Shown: positions 7,897 through 21,072 of the stretch, one piece after another
Numbering within the stretch: position 1 is the stretch's first letter
Layout of the letters: the number at the start of each line of letters is the position of its first letter
DNA from: Deltaproteobacteria bacterium
GTDB lineage: Bacteria > Desulfobacterota > Binatia > UTPRO1
Assembly: GCA_016200545.1 (NCBI GenBank)
Contig: JACQEO010000067.1
Coordinates: 1 to 64,000, forward strand
Direction of reading: 5' to 3'
Length of the DNA: 64,000 bases
The notes under the pieces: generated by a model
What the model saw: the letters and a program-made list of their open reading frames with translations, nothing else
Told to the model about the DNA's origin: nothing
Database searches by the model: none
Program-made: the position numbers and the translations under genes

Positions 7897-10233
7897 TTGA
7901 CGCATGAGACTGCTGGGCGGTCACCCCACGCCATCGCATGCGTAGTCTTCCTCGCCGCGACGCTCGCCATGTTCGGCGACGTTCTTCTCGCCGGGAACAG
8001 TCGTGTCCTTTCGATGCCCAACGAGGACATGACGCGTCCCTTCTTCTATTGGTTCCCGTTCGGCTTCGGTGAGCTGAAGAAGGGGCACCTCGTCCTGTGG
8101 AACCCACACAACTACGCCGGCGCCGCCTACTTCGGCGGCTTTGGGCCGGCGCTGTTGTATCCCCCAAACTGGCTGCACATGGTCCTGCCGACGGCGTTCG
8201 CGATCAACGTAGGCATCGCCCTGCACCTCTTCCTTGCCGGTGTGTGGGTGTACTTCTGGACGTTGCATCGCCGCCTCCATCCCGCCGCCTGTATCCTGGC
8301 TGGACTGATCTTCATGTTTTGCGGGGCGCACTTCCTGCAAATCTACCGCGGACACCTGCACTGCCTTACCACTCTGACGTGGGCGCCGCTGATCTTTCTC
8401 GCCATCGATGGCGTGCTGCAAACGTTCTCCTTGACGTGGATTCTGCTCGGCATGGCGGCTGTCGCCATGCAGATACTGGCCGGCCACGTCCAGTACATCT
8501 TCTACACCGCGATCATTGCAGGCATCTATGCGCTGGCCGGCTGGCTCAAATCCGGCGGGCGCCTGCGCGAAGCAGCGGCGCTCGCATCGATCTATGCGGG
8601 AGGGGCAAGCCTGTCCGCCGTTCAACTCTTCACCGGCCTCCAAGCGGCGTCGGAAAGCCACCGTACCGGCATCAGTTACGGCGTCGCATCCTCGTTCGCG
8701 TTTCCACCCGAGAACCTGCTGACGCTCATTCTCCCTGGTTTCTTCGGTGACATGGTCAATACTCCCTACTGGGGACGATGGACGTTGACCGAGATGTCTC
8801 TGTTCATCGGCACGGCCCCATTTCTTTTATCGGTATGCGGGCTCGTGCACGGTGAGAAAGCCGTCAAGCGGTTCAGTCTCACGATGGCCCTGATCGTCAT
8901 GATCCTGGCCGTCGGGGACTACACGCCCTTGTTCAAGATCCTGTACGATCACGTGCCGGGATTCCAGAATTTCCGCGGCACGACGAAGTTCACGGTCCTC
9001 GCGGCCCTGTTCATCGTCATGCTCGTCGCCGTTGGATTCGATCACTTGCTGAAGACGCAGCGCGCTCCTCGGTGGCTCGCGGCGACCGCCCTCGTCGCAG
9101 GCGGCATGGTGATCGCCGCGGGCGCGCTGCTGGTCCGGGACTGCAACGCGGGCGGAGGCGACCTATGGACACCGGCGCTGACGCGGATGCGGTTTCTCGA
9201 CGACGCGTATCGTGACTTCGTGCTCACCCGCGGGCCCGCGTCGATGCGGGCGTGCGTGAATGCCGGGCGATCGTTGTGGATCGGCGGCGGGACGTTGCTG
9301 CTGCTCGGTCTATTGCTGATCGCGGCGCGAAAGTCGCCCCGCTTCGTATACGCCATCGGGATCATCGGGGTCGTGGAGGTGATGGTGTATGCCCGCTACA
9401 CTCGACCGACCTTCGACCCCGCTCCCTTGGTGAACCGCGGCGCCGTCCTGCGGCGCTTGCTGGCGGAGAGCGGAGCGGGCGAGTCGCGGATCGCGAGCCA
9501 AGACCCCTATTCGTACGTCGCGATGGGGGCCGGTGCGCTCGATCTCTGGGGTGCGGATCCCACGGTGCTCGGGCGCTATGCTCGCTTCATCGCATTGACC
9601 CAGGGATGGCCGCTGGACGCCATCCTGGTGACCTCCGGCCTCCGGACCCTGTCTCCGCTCCTCGGAATGCTCCGCCTGCGCTACGTGCTTCGCATCGATC
9701 GGGAGCAGGTGACGCTCCAGCCGACCCACCTGAAGGAACTGCCGCGGGCGCTGCTCGTCCCCCACTGGAGAGTCCTGCCGACCCCCGAGAACGTCCTCGA
9801 CGCCCTGCGGGATCCGACGTTCGATCCGGAGCGAGCGGTCCTTTTGGAAAGCGACCCAGGTCTCGTGCCCGCCGAATCGGACGAACGCGGGCAGGTCTCC
9901 GTGCGCGACGTGTCGACCGAGGTGATCGAAATATCGGCCGACGTCCCACAACCTTCGATCCTCGTGATCACGGACAACTACAGCGCGAGCTGGCAGGCAA
10001 CGCCGTTGGGCGGCAGTGACGGACGAACGTACCGGGTCATGCCCGCGAACTCCCTCCTGCGCGCGATTCCCCTGACCGCCGGTCACCATCACTTGCGTCT
10101 CGAGTACCGCCCGACGGCGCTCGCCGTGGGCACGTGGGTGACGATCCTCTCGCTCGTCGCCTACGCGGCCGTCGGCGGTCTCCAGGTGCGGCGGGTCCTT
10201 CGGGATACGGTTCGCGACCGGCGTTCACCCTGA
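7897..10233 (+). CDS. YfhO-family polytopic membrane protein
   Basis: A 778-residue membrane protein with about a dozen hydrophobic segments in the first 560 residues and a soluble C-terminal domain rich in beta strands. The N-terminal loop motif (NEDMTRPFFYWFPFGFGE, then LWNPHNYAGAAYFGG) is typical of YfhO-like GT-C fold proteins, which transfer sugars from a lipid carrier on the outer face of the membrane. The start is a TTG preceded by GGGAGG. The divergent neighbour makes or moves a sugar, which supports a role in surface glycan decoration. The donor and acceptor are unknown. Confidence 0.8.
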   Translation: MTHETAGRSPHAIACVVFLAATLAMFGDVLLAGNSRVLSMPNEDMTRPFFYWFPFGFGELKKGHLVLWNPHNYAGAAYFGGFGPALLYPPNWLHMVLPTAFAINVGIALHLFLAGVWVYFWTLHRRLHPAACILAGLIFMFCGAHFLQIYRGHLHCLTTLTWAPLIFLAIDGVLQTFSLTWILLGMAAVAMQILAGHVQYIFYTAIIAGIYALAGWLKSGGRLREAAALASIYAGGASLSAVQLFTGLQAASESHRTGISYGVASSFAFPPENLLTLILPGFFGDMVNTPYWGRWTLTEMSLFIGTAPFLLSVCGLVHGEKAVKRFSLTMALIVMILAVGDYTPLFKILYDHVPGFQNFRGTTKFTVLAALFIVMLVAVGFDHLLKTQRAPRWLAATALVAGGMVIAAGALLVRDCNAGGGDLWTPALTRMRFLDDAYRDFVLTRGPASMRACVNAGRSLWIGGGTLLLLGLLLIAARKSPRFVYAIGIIGVVEVMVYARYTRPTFDPAPLVNRGAVLRRLLAESGAGESRIASQDPYSYVAMGAGALDLWGADPTVLGRYARFIALTQGWPLDAILVTSGLRTLSPLLGMLRLRYVLRIDREQVTLQPTHLKELPRALLVPHWRVLPTPENVLDALRDPTFDPERAVLLESDPGLVPAESDERGQVSVRDVSTEVIEISADVPQPSILVITDNYSASWQATPLGGSDGRTYRVMPANSLLRAIPLTAGHHHLRLEYRPTALAVGTWVTILSLVAYAAVGGLQVRRVLRDTVRDRRSP

Positions 10234-10295
10234 GGCGGTCGCGACAATCGGATCCGTTGGAGTCCTCGCGGGACGGTCGGCTATACGACGACGCG

Positions 10296-12386
<2,091 letters not shown>

Positions 12387-12431
12387 CGACGCGCGTCCCG
12401 TTCTCTACGCCTTGAAGGGACGGAGACGAGG

Positions 12432-14063
<1,632 letters not shown>

Positions 14064-14076
14064 CGCCGGTGGATAC

Positions 14077-14625
14077 ATGATCGTCATCGTCCACGGCTAC
14101 GACGGCTCCGGTCCCGGGCATTGGCAGCGCTGGCTCCACGACGAGCTGCGCAGCCGCGGGGCAGCGGTGGCGTTTCCCGAGCTGCCGGCACCGACGGCAC
14201 CGCAGAAAGACCAGTGGGTCGCGGCGCTCGCCGCGGTCGTCGCCGCGGCGTCGACGCCGGTAACCCTCGTCTGCCACTCGCTCGGCTGTTGGGCGGCCGA
14301 TCATTGGCTCGCGGGCACGACCGCTCCGTCGGTGCGCGCCGCACTCCTGGTCGCGCCGCCCTCACCTCTCCTGCCTTTCGAGCCGGTCGAGAGCTTCCTG
14401 CCGCCGCCACGGCGGCGCGAATGCTGGGCGCCCTTCGTCGCCCGCACGCTGGTCGTCGGCAGCGACGACGACGACTACGCCAGCGCCGAGGACGTCGCCG
14501 CAGTCGCGCACGCACTGGGCAGCGCGTGTCGCATCATTCCCGGCGCTGGCCATCTCAACGTCGCGTCGGGGTATGGGCCGTGGCCGTTCGCGCTCGAGTG
14601 GTTGCGGACGGTCGGCGCCTGCTGA
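14077..14625 (+). CDS. RBBP9/YdeN-family alpha/beta hydrolase
   Basis: A 182-residue serine hydrolase of the small RBBP9/YdeN family. It opens IVIVHGYDGSGPGHWQRWL. The nucleophile elbow is CHSLGC (about residue 71), the acid is in VVGSDDDDYAS and the histidine is in IPGAGHLN. No cap domain is present. It lies 13 bases after treS and is probably co-transcribed. The substrate is unknown; these proteins rarely have assigned substrates. Confidence 0.87.
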   Translation: MIVIVHGYDGSGPGHWQRWLHDELRSRGAAVAFPELPAPTAPQKDQWVAALAAVVAAASTPVTLVCHSLGCWAADHWLAGTTAPSVRAALLVAPPSPLLPFEPVESFLPPPRRRECWAPFVARTLVVGSDDDDYASAEDVAAVAHALGSACRIIPGAGHLNVASGYGPWPFALEWLRTVGAC

Positions 14626-14668
14626 GCGCGGTGCCCGACCGGCGCCGCGCCCGCATCGGGTCGACGCG

Positions 14669-15637
14669 TCAGATCGGCACGCGGATACCGCGCCGCGCGA
14701 GCATCAGCGTCACGGCGCTCAGCGCCGCAACGCAGATCCCCACCGCAAGCAGGCCGCTCGCCTCGGAAAGTCCCAGCGGGTGGCCGATCACGAGATAGAT
14801 CGGATAGTAGACGAGGACGTACTGCAGCACCCACGCGGTCAGTGCGCTGGCGCCGAGCCGCGCGAGGACGTCGGAGAACCGCGAGCCGCGCGCCTCCATG
14901 CGCGAGAGCGCCCCTACGAGCGTCGCCGAGGCGGCGGTTGCGAGCAGGACGAAGCTCCCCGAGCCCGTGAGCTTGTTGAAGGGGACGCCCACGGCATAGA
15001 GCGCGAGCGCCGACGCCAGACTGGCGAGCGCGACGGTCACGGCGCGTCGCTCGTACGCCGCGATGTCGTGCGTCGCGAGCGGGCGGCCGACGACGTACCC
15101 GAAGAGCGTGATCGGTACGAACGGCAGGCTGTCGACCAGGGAGCGATGCACCTCGTTGTTCCCCGGCCCGTAGTGCGTCGCCGTGATCAGCGCCGCAACG
15201 GCGACGATGAACGCGTCCGGGAGGTCGGCGAGCGCCACCGTCACCAAACCGCCGAGGCCGAGGGTTTGGAGCACGCCCCAGCGGAACTCCAGGCGCTGCG
15301 CGGCGATGCCGTCGAGGAGCGCCCCGAGCAGGACGAGGAGTACGAAGCGGCGTGCGGCGCGCATGCGTGCGTGGCGCGTGCCGGTCTCCCGCCCCCACCG
15401 CGCGAGGTAGAGGACGAGCGAGACGCCGATCAGGAACTGGAACATCGGGGCCGGCAGGTCGAGCGGCATGAGCTCGTTGCCGAGATTGTGGCCGAGCCAG
15501 TGCGGACGCTCGGCGAGCAGCACGTTGACGAGATTGGCGACGAGCATCGCCAGCACGGCGAGCGCGCGCGCGACGTCGAGGAAGCGGAGACGTCTCGCGG
15601 CGCCGCCCGGAGCGGCAACGACGGCGGCGGCGCTCAC
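14669..15637 (-). CDS. Polytopic membrane protein, heparan-alpha-glucosaminide N-acetyltransferase-like
   Basis: A 322-residue protein with about ten membrane segments, opening near LRFLDVARALAVLAMLVANL. That motif is the signature of DUF1624/YeiB/HGSNAT-type transmembrane acyltransferases. Such proteins move acetyl groups across the membrane onto amino sugars. It starts at a GTG overlapping the stop of the PIG-L deacetylase (GTGA). The coupling of a sugar deacetylase with an acetyltransferase-like protein suggests both act on one glycan or glycolipid, which is inference. Confidence 0.7.
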   Translation of the reverse strand: MSAAAVVAAPGGAARRLRFLDVARALAVLAMLVANLVNVLLAERPHWLGHNLGNELMPLDLPAPMFQFLIGVSLVLYLARWGRETGTRHARMRAARRFVLLVLLGALLDGIAAQRLEFRWGVLQTLGLGGLVTVALADLPDAFIVAVAALITATHYGPGNNEVHRSLVDSLPFVPITLFGYVVGRPLATHDIAAYERRAVTVALASLASALALYAVGVPFNKLTGSGSFVLLATAASATLVGALSRMEARGSRFSDVLARLGASALTAWVLQYVLVYYPIYLVIGHPLGLSEASGLLAVGICVAALSAVTLMLARRGIRVPI

Positions 15638-16809
15638 CGTACCGGGACGCGCGTCCCTCGCGCCGCCGCCACCGGCGTCGCCTCGGGCGCGGGTAGTGGG
15701 GCACTCGGGACGGTGATGGGCACCGTTCCGGGCGCGGAGTGCGACACGATCTCCGGACCGCACGCCGGCTCACCGGGCTTCAGACGTCCGAACTCGGGAC
15801 GCTCGATCACGCCGAACACTTCGTTCGACCGCGCCAGCGCGCGAAAGAGCAGATCCATGACCGCCGCCTGCGTGCGATGGCTCTCGAGCGCTCCCAGCTT
15901 GGCGTCTATCTGGGCCGCCTCCAAGGGCAGCGAATACCAGCGCGCCGGCGGAAAGCTCTGCGGCGGGGGCGGCAGCGGTCCCGGGATCGACGGTAGCGGC
16001 GGCCAGCGGCTGTCGTGGACGAGGTAGGTGAGGAGGCGATCGGGGATCTTCGACTCGCCGCCGGGCTCGGCAGCGAGCGACTTCAGGGCGGCGAGGATGA
16101 AGGTGAAAGTGGCGCAATGATCAGGGTGGGTGTCGAGTGGTGTCGGCAGCGCGATCCAATCGGGATCGGCGAGCGCGACGAGATGCGCGATCTGACCGAT
16201 GAGCTCGCGGCTGGTGTAGCGCGCGTTGGGATTGAACGCCTCCGGGTACGGCGGCCGGTCATCGTGCGTGAACGGCGACTCGTACGCCGGAACGCGCGGC
16301 CCGCGCCGCCAGATTTCCTGGAGACCGCCGTCGGGAAAGCCGAGGAAGGTCACCGAGAGCGGCAGGATGTGGAAGTGCTCGAGCGCGACGAGAGCCTCGG
16401 CGCGGCGCAGCTCCCCGAAGCCGCGATAGTCGGCCGCGGTCGGCTGGCGGTGGCCGGTCGCGAGCGCCACCGCCTCCGGGTAGCCGTCGCCGCTGGTCAT
16501 GAAGAGGACGTGCACGCGGCCGCCCTTCTCGAGCACCTGCTGCATCAGCCCGCCGGCGCCGAGCGACTCGTCGTCGGGATGCGGCGCGACCACCAGCAAG
16601 CGGAGCTTCGGCGGCACCTCGAGCTTCAAGGGTGGGCCCGCCGGCGCCGGTATGGGAGCGACCCCGCCCGCCGACGCGGCGGCGACGGGCAACGGGTCCA
16701 CGCCGCACAACGCCAACGCCAGCAGCACGCCGACCCAGCCACCGCGGCGGCGACCCTTGCCTTTGCGCGCGACTCGCGCCACCCTCCATCTTAATCGGCC
16801 TTCGAGCAT
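15634..16809 (-). CDS. PIG-L family deacetylase, exported
   Basis: A 391-residue zinc-dependent LmbE/PIG-L deacetylase. The metal-binding motif APHPDDESLGAGG is at about residue 75 and the second histidine motif TPLDTHPDHCATF near residue 200. An N-terminal hydrophobic segment (WVGVLLALALCGV) and small-residue linker predict export or membrane anchoring. The C-terminus is proline-rich. Family members remove N-acetyl groups from sugars. The ATG at 16809 has a textbook AAGGAGG site; upstream in-frame starts lie over the divergent molybdoenzyme. Confidence 0.85.
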   Translation of the reverse strand: MLEGRLRWRVARVARKGKGRRRGGWVGVLLALALCGVDPLPVAAASAGGVAPIPAPAGPPLKLEVPPKLRLLVVAPHPDDESLGAGGLMQQVLEKGGRVHVLFMTSGDGYPEAVALATGHRQPTAADYRGFGELRRAEALVALEHFHILPLSVTFLGFPDGGLQEIWRRGPRVPAYESPFTHDDRPPYPEAFNPNARYTSRELIGQIAHLVALADPDWIALPTPLDTHPDHCATFTFILAALKSLAAEPGGESKIPDRLLTYLVHDSRWPPLPSIPGPLPPPPQSFPPARWYSLPLEAAQIDAKLGALESHRTQAAVMDLLFRALARSNEVFGVIERPEFGRLKPGEPACGPEIVSHSAPGTVPITVPSAPLPAPEATPVAAARGTRVPVR

Positions 16810-16896
16810 GTCCTCCTTGATACCGGCATCGACCCGCGCCGTCACTACGGGTTCGTCGTGGCCCGGTCGCATGCCGCGCCGAGCGGAGCAACGACG
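16810..16896. promoter_or_regulatory. Divergent promoter region of PIG-L gene and molybdoenzyme
   Basis: This 87-base non-coding gap separates two divergent genes with opposed ribosome-binding sites (AAGGAGG for the minus-strand gene, CGGAG for the plus-strand gene). It must hold at least one promoter, but no motif is clear enough to name. Confidence 0.35.
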
Positions 16897-19137
16897 ATGA
16901 CGCATTTTCGTACCTGTCCCCTTTGCGAAGCCACCTGCGGCCTCGCGATCAGCACGCGCGGGCGCGAGGTCACGGGCGTCCGCGGCGACGCGGACGACGT
17001 CTTCAGCCATGGGTTTCTCTGCCCCAAGGCCTATGCACTGAAGGATCTCGATGCCGATCCCGATCGCCTACGGACGCCGCTCGTGCGGCGCGGCGGCAAG
17101 CTCGATCCCGTCGGCTGGGACGAGGCGTTCGCCGAGGTCGAGCGCGGCCTCACCGCGGTGACGGCGGCGCACGGCCGCCAAGCGGTCGGCGCCTACCTGG
17201 GGAATCCGAACGCGCACAACCTCTCCGGCATGCTCTACGTCCCGGTGCTGCTCCGCGCCCTCGGCACACGCAACGTCTTCTCCGCGAGCACCGTCGACCA
17301 GATGCCGAAGCAGGTGTCGGCGGGCCTGATGTTCGGGACGATCCTCAGCATCCCGGTACCCGACATCGACCGCACCGACTACCTCCTGATGCTGGGCGCG
17401 AATCCACTGGCGTCGAACGGCAGCCTGCTCACCGCCCCCGACATGAAGGGACGGCTACGCCGGCTGCGCGAACGCGGCGGACGGCTCGTCGTCGTCGATC
17501 CGCGGCGCAGCCGAACCGCGGACGAAGCCGACGAGCACGTGTTCATCCGTCCCGGCACAGACGCCCACCTGCTGTTCGCGATGGTGCACACGCTCTTCGA
17601 GGACGGCCTCACGGCGCCCGGACGGCTCACGCCGCACCTCGCGGGCGTCGACGACGTCCGCACCTCGGCGCGGGACTTCGCACCCGAGCGCGTCGCCGAC
17701 GTGTGCGGCGTCTCCGCCGCCACCATTCGCCGCCTGGCGTACGAGCTCGCGGCGGCGCCGCGCGCCGCCGTCTACGGCCGCATCGGCACCTGCACGCAGG
17801 AGTTCGGCACGCTCGCGAGCTGGCTCATCGACGTCCTGAACGTGCTCACCGGCAACCTCGATCGTGAGGGTGGCGCGATGTTCACCAAGGCGGCCGCGGG
17901 CTCGCGCACCGCGCACGGCCCCGGCGGGCGCGGCAGGGGCGTGCAGTTCGGACGCTGGCGGAGCCGCGTCCGCGGGTTGCCGGAAGTATACGGCGAGCTT
18001 CCCGTCGTCTGCCTCGCCGAGGAGATCGAGACGCCGGGCGACGGTCAGATTCGCGCCCTCGTCACCGTCGCCGGCAATCCCGCCCTCAGCACCCCGAACG
18101 GCGCCCGCCTCGCCGACGCCCTAGCCGCGCTCGAGTTCATGGTGAGCGTCGACATCTACCTGAACGAGACGACGCGGCATGCGCACGTCGTCCTCCCCGC
18201 GCCGTCGACGCTCACCAACGGTCACTACGACCTCGCGCTCTACAATCTCGCCATTCGCAACGTCGCCCACTACTCGCCGCCGCTCTTCCCGCTCGACGAC
18301 GGTGAGCTCGAAGAGTGGCGCATTCTCCTCCGTCTCACCGCGATCGCGGGCGGTCAGGGCGCGCAGGCGGACGTCGACGCGCTCGACGACTTCGTCATCG
18401 GGCAGCTGGTGCATCGCGAGGTCGCGGCGAGCGGCTCCCCGCTCGCCGGCCGCGACCCGGAGACGATCCTCGCGGCGCTCGCGTCGCGCCGCGGCCCGGA
18501 GCGTATTCTCGATCTCCTCCTGCGGAGCGGACCCTACGGCGATCACTTCGGCGCCAACCCGTCCGGTCTCAGCGTCGCCCTCCTTGAGGACCATCCGCAC
18601 GGCGTCGACCTCGGCGCGCTCACGCCGCGCGTCCCCGAGGTGTTGCGGACGCCGTCGGGCAAGATCGAGCTCGCGCCGCCGTCCGTCGTCGCCGACGTCG
18701 CTCGCCTGCGGACCGCGCTGGTGCGCGCCAACGGTCACATGGTCCTCGTCGGCCGCCGGCACCTGCGCTCGAATAACTCCTGGATGCACAATCTCGACGT
18801 GCTGGTGAAGGGAAGGCCGACCTGTACCTTGCAGCTCCACCCCACCGATGCCCTGCGCCTCGGTCTTGCCGACGGCGAGACCGCGCGCGTCGCCTCACGG
18901 GTCGGCACCGTCGACGCGCCGGTCGAGCTCACCGAGGCGATCATGCCCGGCGTCGTGAGTCTGCCACACGGCTGGGGCCACGATCAGCCCGGCGCCGCGA
19001 TGCGCGTCGCGCGCACCCACGCCGGCGTCAACAGCAACCTCCTCGCCGACGAAACCGCCTTCGACCCCCTCTCCGGCAACGCCGTCTTGAACGGCATCCC
19101 GGTCACGATCACGCGTCCAGCCGGGCGTGAGGGTTGA
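16897..19137 (+). CDS. Molybdopterin oxidoreductase, DMSO-reductase family
   Basis: A 746-residue catalytic subunit of the DMSO-reductase superfamily. The N-terminal [4Fe-4S] motif is CPLCEATCGL plus FLCPKA further on. The guanylate-cofactor domains follow (MLGANPLASNGS, VVVDPRRSRTADEAD), and the C-terminal cap carries LRSNNSWMHN and LPHGWGHD. There is no Tat signal, so it is probably cytoplasmic. The start at 16897 has a GGAG site. A MenA-like prenyltransferase follows within 5 bases, suggesting electron exchange with quinone. The substrate is not predictable from sequence. Confidence 0.88.
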   Translation: MTHFRTCPLCEATCGLAISTRGREVTGVRGDADDVFSHGFLCPKAYALKDLDADPDRLRTPLVRRGGKLDPVGWDEAFAEVERGLTAVTAAHGRQAVGAYLGNPNAHNLSGMLYVPVLLRALGTRNVFSASTVDQMPKQVSAGLMFGTILSIPVPDIDRTDYLLMLGANPLASNGSLLTAPDMKGRLRRLRERGGRLVVVDPRRSRTADEADEHVFIRPGTDAHLLFAMVHTLFEDGLTAPGRLTPHLAGVDDVRTSARDFAPERVADVCGVSAATIRRLAYELAAAPRAAVYGRIGTCTQEFGTLASWLIDVLNVLTGNLDREGGAMFTKAAAGSRTAHGPGGRGRGVQFGRWRSRVRGLPEVYGELPVVCLAEEIETPGDGQIRALVTVAGNPALSTPNGARLADALAALEFMVSVDIYLNETTRHAHVVLPAPSTLTNGHYDLALYNLAIRNVAHYSPPLFPLDDGELEEWRILLRLTAIAGGQGAQADVDALDDFVIGQLVHREVAASGSPLAGRDPETILAALASRRGPERILDLLLRSGPYGDHFGANPSGLSVALLEDHPHGVDLGALTPRVPEVLRTPSGKIELAPPSVVADVARLRTALVRANGHMVLVGRRHLRSNNSWMHNLDVLVKGRPTCTLQLHPTDALRLGLADGETARVASRVGTVDAPVELTEAIMPGVVSLPHGWGHDQPGAAMRVARTHAGVNSNLLADETAFDPLSGNAVLNGIPVTITRPAGREG

Positions 19138-19141
19138 CCCA

Positions 19142-20221
19142 ATGTCGACGCCTCCCCAAACCGAGCACACGGCCGACCGTGCGCGCACCATCACGGACGC
19201 GTCGCCGCTCGCGGCCGCGGCGGACGCGTCGAGCCTCTTCGACACCTGGCGGAAGATCATCGCCACCGGCAATATCCCCGTACGCCGGCGCATGGACGCC
19301 GTCTCGCGCTGGCTGCTCATCACCCGCGCGTGCGTCTTCTCGATGACGCTCACGTCGGGCCTGATCGGCGGCCTCCTCGCGGCGGCAACCGCGACGCACC
19401 CGCGCTGGGACTACTTCGCGCTCGCTCTCCTCGGCTTGGTCATCGCCCACGCCAGCAACAACATGATCAACGATTACTTCGACACCACAGGCGGCGTCGA
19501 CACCGAAGACCACGCGCGCGCGCTCTATGCCCCACACCCGCTGCTCTCGGGCCTCATCAGCAAGAACGGGCTGCGCGCGACGATCGTCGCCTGCAACCTC
19601 GTCGATCTGGCGATCGGCATCGTTCTCTTGCGGGCGCGTGGCTGGCCGATCGCGGCGTTCGCGCTCGCCGGCCTCTTCGTGAGCGTCTTCTACGTTGCGC
19701 CGCCGCTCAAGCTGAAGCACCACGGTCTCGGCGAGCCCGGCGTGTTCCTGGTGTGGGGACCCCTGATGATCTGCGGCACCTATTACGTCACGGCCGGGAC
19801 GGTGCCGTGGTGGACGTGGGTGGCGTCGGTTCCGTACGCGATCGCCGTGACGACGGTGCTGATCGGCAAGCACATCGACAAGTTCGAACAGGACGGGGCG
19901 CGCGGGATCCACACGCTCCCGGTACTCCTCGGCCGAACCCTGTCGCTACGCCTGAATCAAGCGTTGATGATCGGGTTCTACGTGACCGTCTTCGCGCTGG
20001 CGCTGAGCGGCCTCGTCGGTTGGGGCGTCCTCCTCGTCGTCGCGGCGCTTCCCCGCCTCGTCGAGGTGCTGCAGGCATACTCGCGGCCGAAGCCCGACCT
20101 ACCGCCGCCGGGTTACCGCATCTGGCCGCTTTGGTTCGTCGCCCTCGCCTTCCACCACAACCGCCTTGCCGGCGGCCTCTTCGTCCTCGGCCTCGCGGTC
20201 AACGCGCTCTTCGGTCTCTGA
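19142..20221 (+). CDS. UbiA-family prenyltransferase, MenA-like
   Basis: A 359-residue integral membrane prenyltransferase with about nine helices. The two aspartate-rich motifs are NNMINDYFDTTGGVD and IGKHIDKFEQD. Their spacing and the YVAPPLKLKHHGLGE loop fit 1,4-dihydroxy-2-naphthoate prenyltransferase (MenA) better than UbiA or heme O synthase. A soluble N-terminal extension of about 50 residues is unusual. The ATG at 19142 follows GAGGG; a GTG overlapping the molybdoenzyme stop is an alternative. Whether it makes menaquinone or another prenylated aromatic is open. Confidence 0.8.
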   Translation: MSTPPQTEHTADRARTITDASPLAAAADASSLFDTWRKIIATGNIPVRRRMDAVSRWLLITRACVFSMTLTSGLIGGLLAAATATHPRWDYFALALLGLVIAHASNNMINDYFDTTGGVDTEDHARALYAPHPLLSGLISKNGLRATIVACNLVDLAIGIVLLRARGWPIAAFALAGLFVSVFYVAPPLKLKHHGLGEPGVFLVWGPLMICGTYYVTAGTVPWWTWVASVPYAIAVTTVLIGKHIDKFEQDGARGIHTLPVLLGRTLSLRLNQALMIGFYVTVFALALSGLVGWGVLLVVAALPRLVEVLQAYSRPKPDLPPPGYRIWPLWFVALAFHHNRLAGGLFVLGLAVNALFGL

Positions 20222-20242
20222 CCGTCGCACCGGACGTGGCCG

Positions 20243-20596
20243 ATGGCCCGCACCTCGACAACACTAGCGCCCGGCACACAAGCGCGCGGCTCGCGCAGCG
20301 GTCGCCCGATCATGGCATTGCTCGATCTCCTCGGACGGCGCTGGGCGCTGCGTGTCCTCTGGGAGCTCCGCAGCGAGGCGCTGACGTTTCGCGCGCTGCG
20401 CGCACGCTGCGACGCGATGTCGCCGAGCGTCCTCAACCAGCGCCTCGTCGAACTGCGTGATGCCGGCATCGTCGAGCTCGAGCGCGACGCGGGGTATCGG
20501 CTGAGTCGCGAAGGCGGCGCGCTGTTGCACGCGCTCGCGCCACTTCGGGGGTGGGCGGCGCGGTGGGCGCACCGCAGCGCCCGTTCCTCACGTTGA
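20243..20596 (+). CDS. HxlR-family transcriptional regulator
   Basis: A 117-residue winged-helix regulator. The HxlR core reads ALLDLLGRRWALRVLWELR, then the recognition helix MSPSVLNQRLVELRDAGIV and the wing ERDAGYRLSREG. The C-terminus is shorter than in many HxlR proteins, and there is no conserved cysteine that would suggest redox sensing. It stands between the prenyltransferase and a thioesterase on the same strand, so the target may be local. The effector is unknown. Confidence 0.88.
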   Translation: MARTSTTLAPGTQARGSRSGRPIMALLDLLGRRWALRVLWELRSEALTFRALRARCDAMSPSVLNQRLVELRDAGIVELERDAGYRLSREGGALLHALAPLRGWAARWAHRSARSSR

Positions 20597-20633
20597 CTCG
20601 GGGGCGCGCAGGCGCGACTCTGCACGCCGAGCC

Positions 20634-21071
20634 GTGAGCACCGTCCTCGCCGAGCGATTCTCGCCGTTACCGCCGGAGCGCGCGGCACTGTGGCGCGACT
20701 TCGGGAAGGGCGAGGCGCTCTTTCCCGCCCTCGTCGGCATCGTCATCGAGGAGGTCCGTCTCGACTACGCGCGCATGCGCCTCCCCTTCCGGCCGCAGCT
20801 CAACCAGCCCGCGGGTGTCGTCCACGGCGGCGCGATCGCGACGCTCATCGACACCGTCGTCGTGCCGGCGATCGGCAGCGCCTGGGACGAGCGCCGGCCG
20901 CTGCTCACGATCTCGATGCAGATCAACTACCTGAACGTGGTCGCCGGCGAGGACGCGATCGCCGAGGGGTGGGTCGAGCGGCGCGGCCGATCCCTGGTGT
21001 TCTGCCGCGTCGAGGTGCGGACCGCGCGCGATGCGTTGGCGACATCGGCGAGCCTCGTCTACAAGATCTGA
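20634..21071 (+). CDS. PaaI-family hotdog thioesterase
   Basis: A 145-residue hotdog-fold thioesterase with the PaaI/YdiI motif NQPAGVVHGGAIATLIDTV, where the conserved HGG and Asp/Glu region sits. It hydrolyses acyl- or aryl-CoA thioesters. It starts at a GTG and is followed after one base by the RNA methyltransferase gene. A link to menaquinone biosynthesis (DHNA-CoA thioesterase) is possible because a MenA-like gene is close, but this is inference. Confidence 0.88.
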   Translation: MSTVLAERFSPLPPERAALWRDFGKGEALFPALVGIVIEEVRLDYARMRLPFRPQLNQPAGVVHGGAIATLIDTVVVPAIGSAWDERRPLLTISMQINYLNVVAGEDAIAEGWVERRGRSLVFCRVEVRTARDALATSASLVYKI

Positions 21072-21072
21072 C

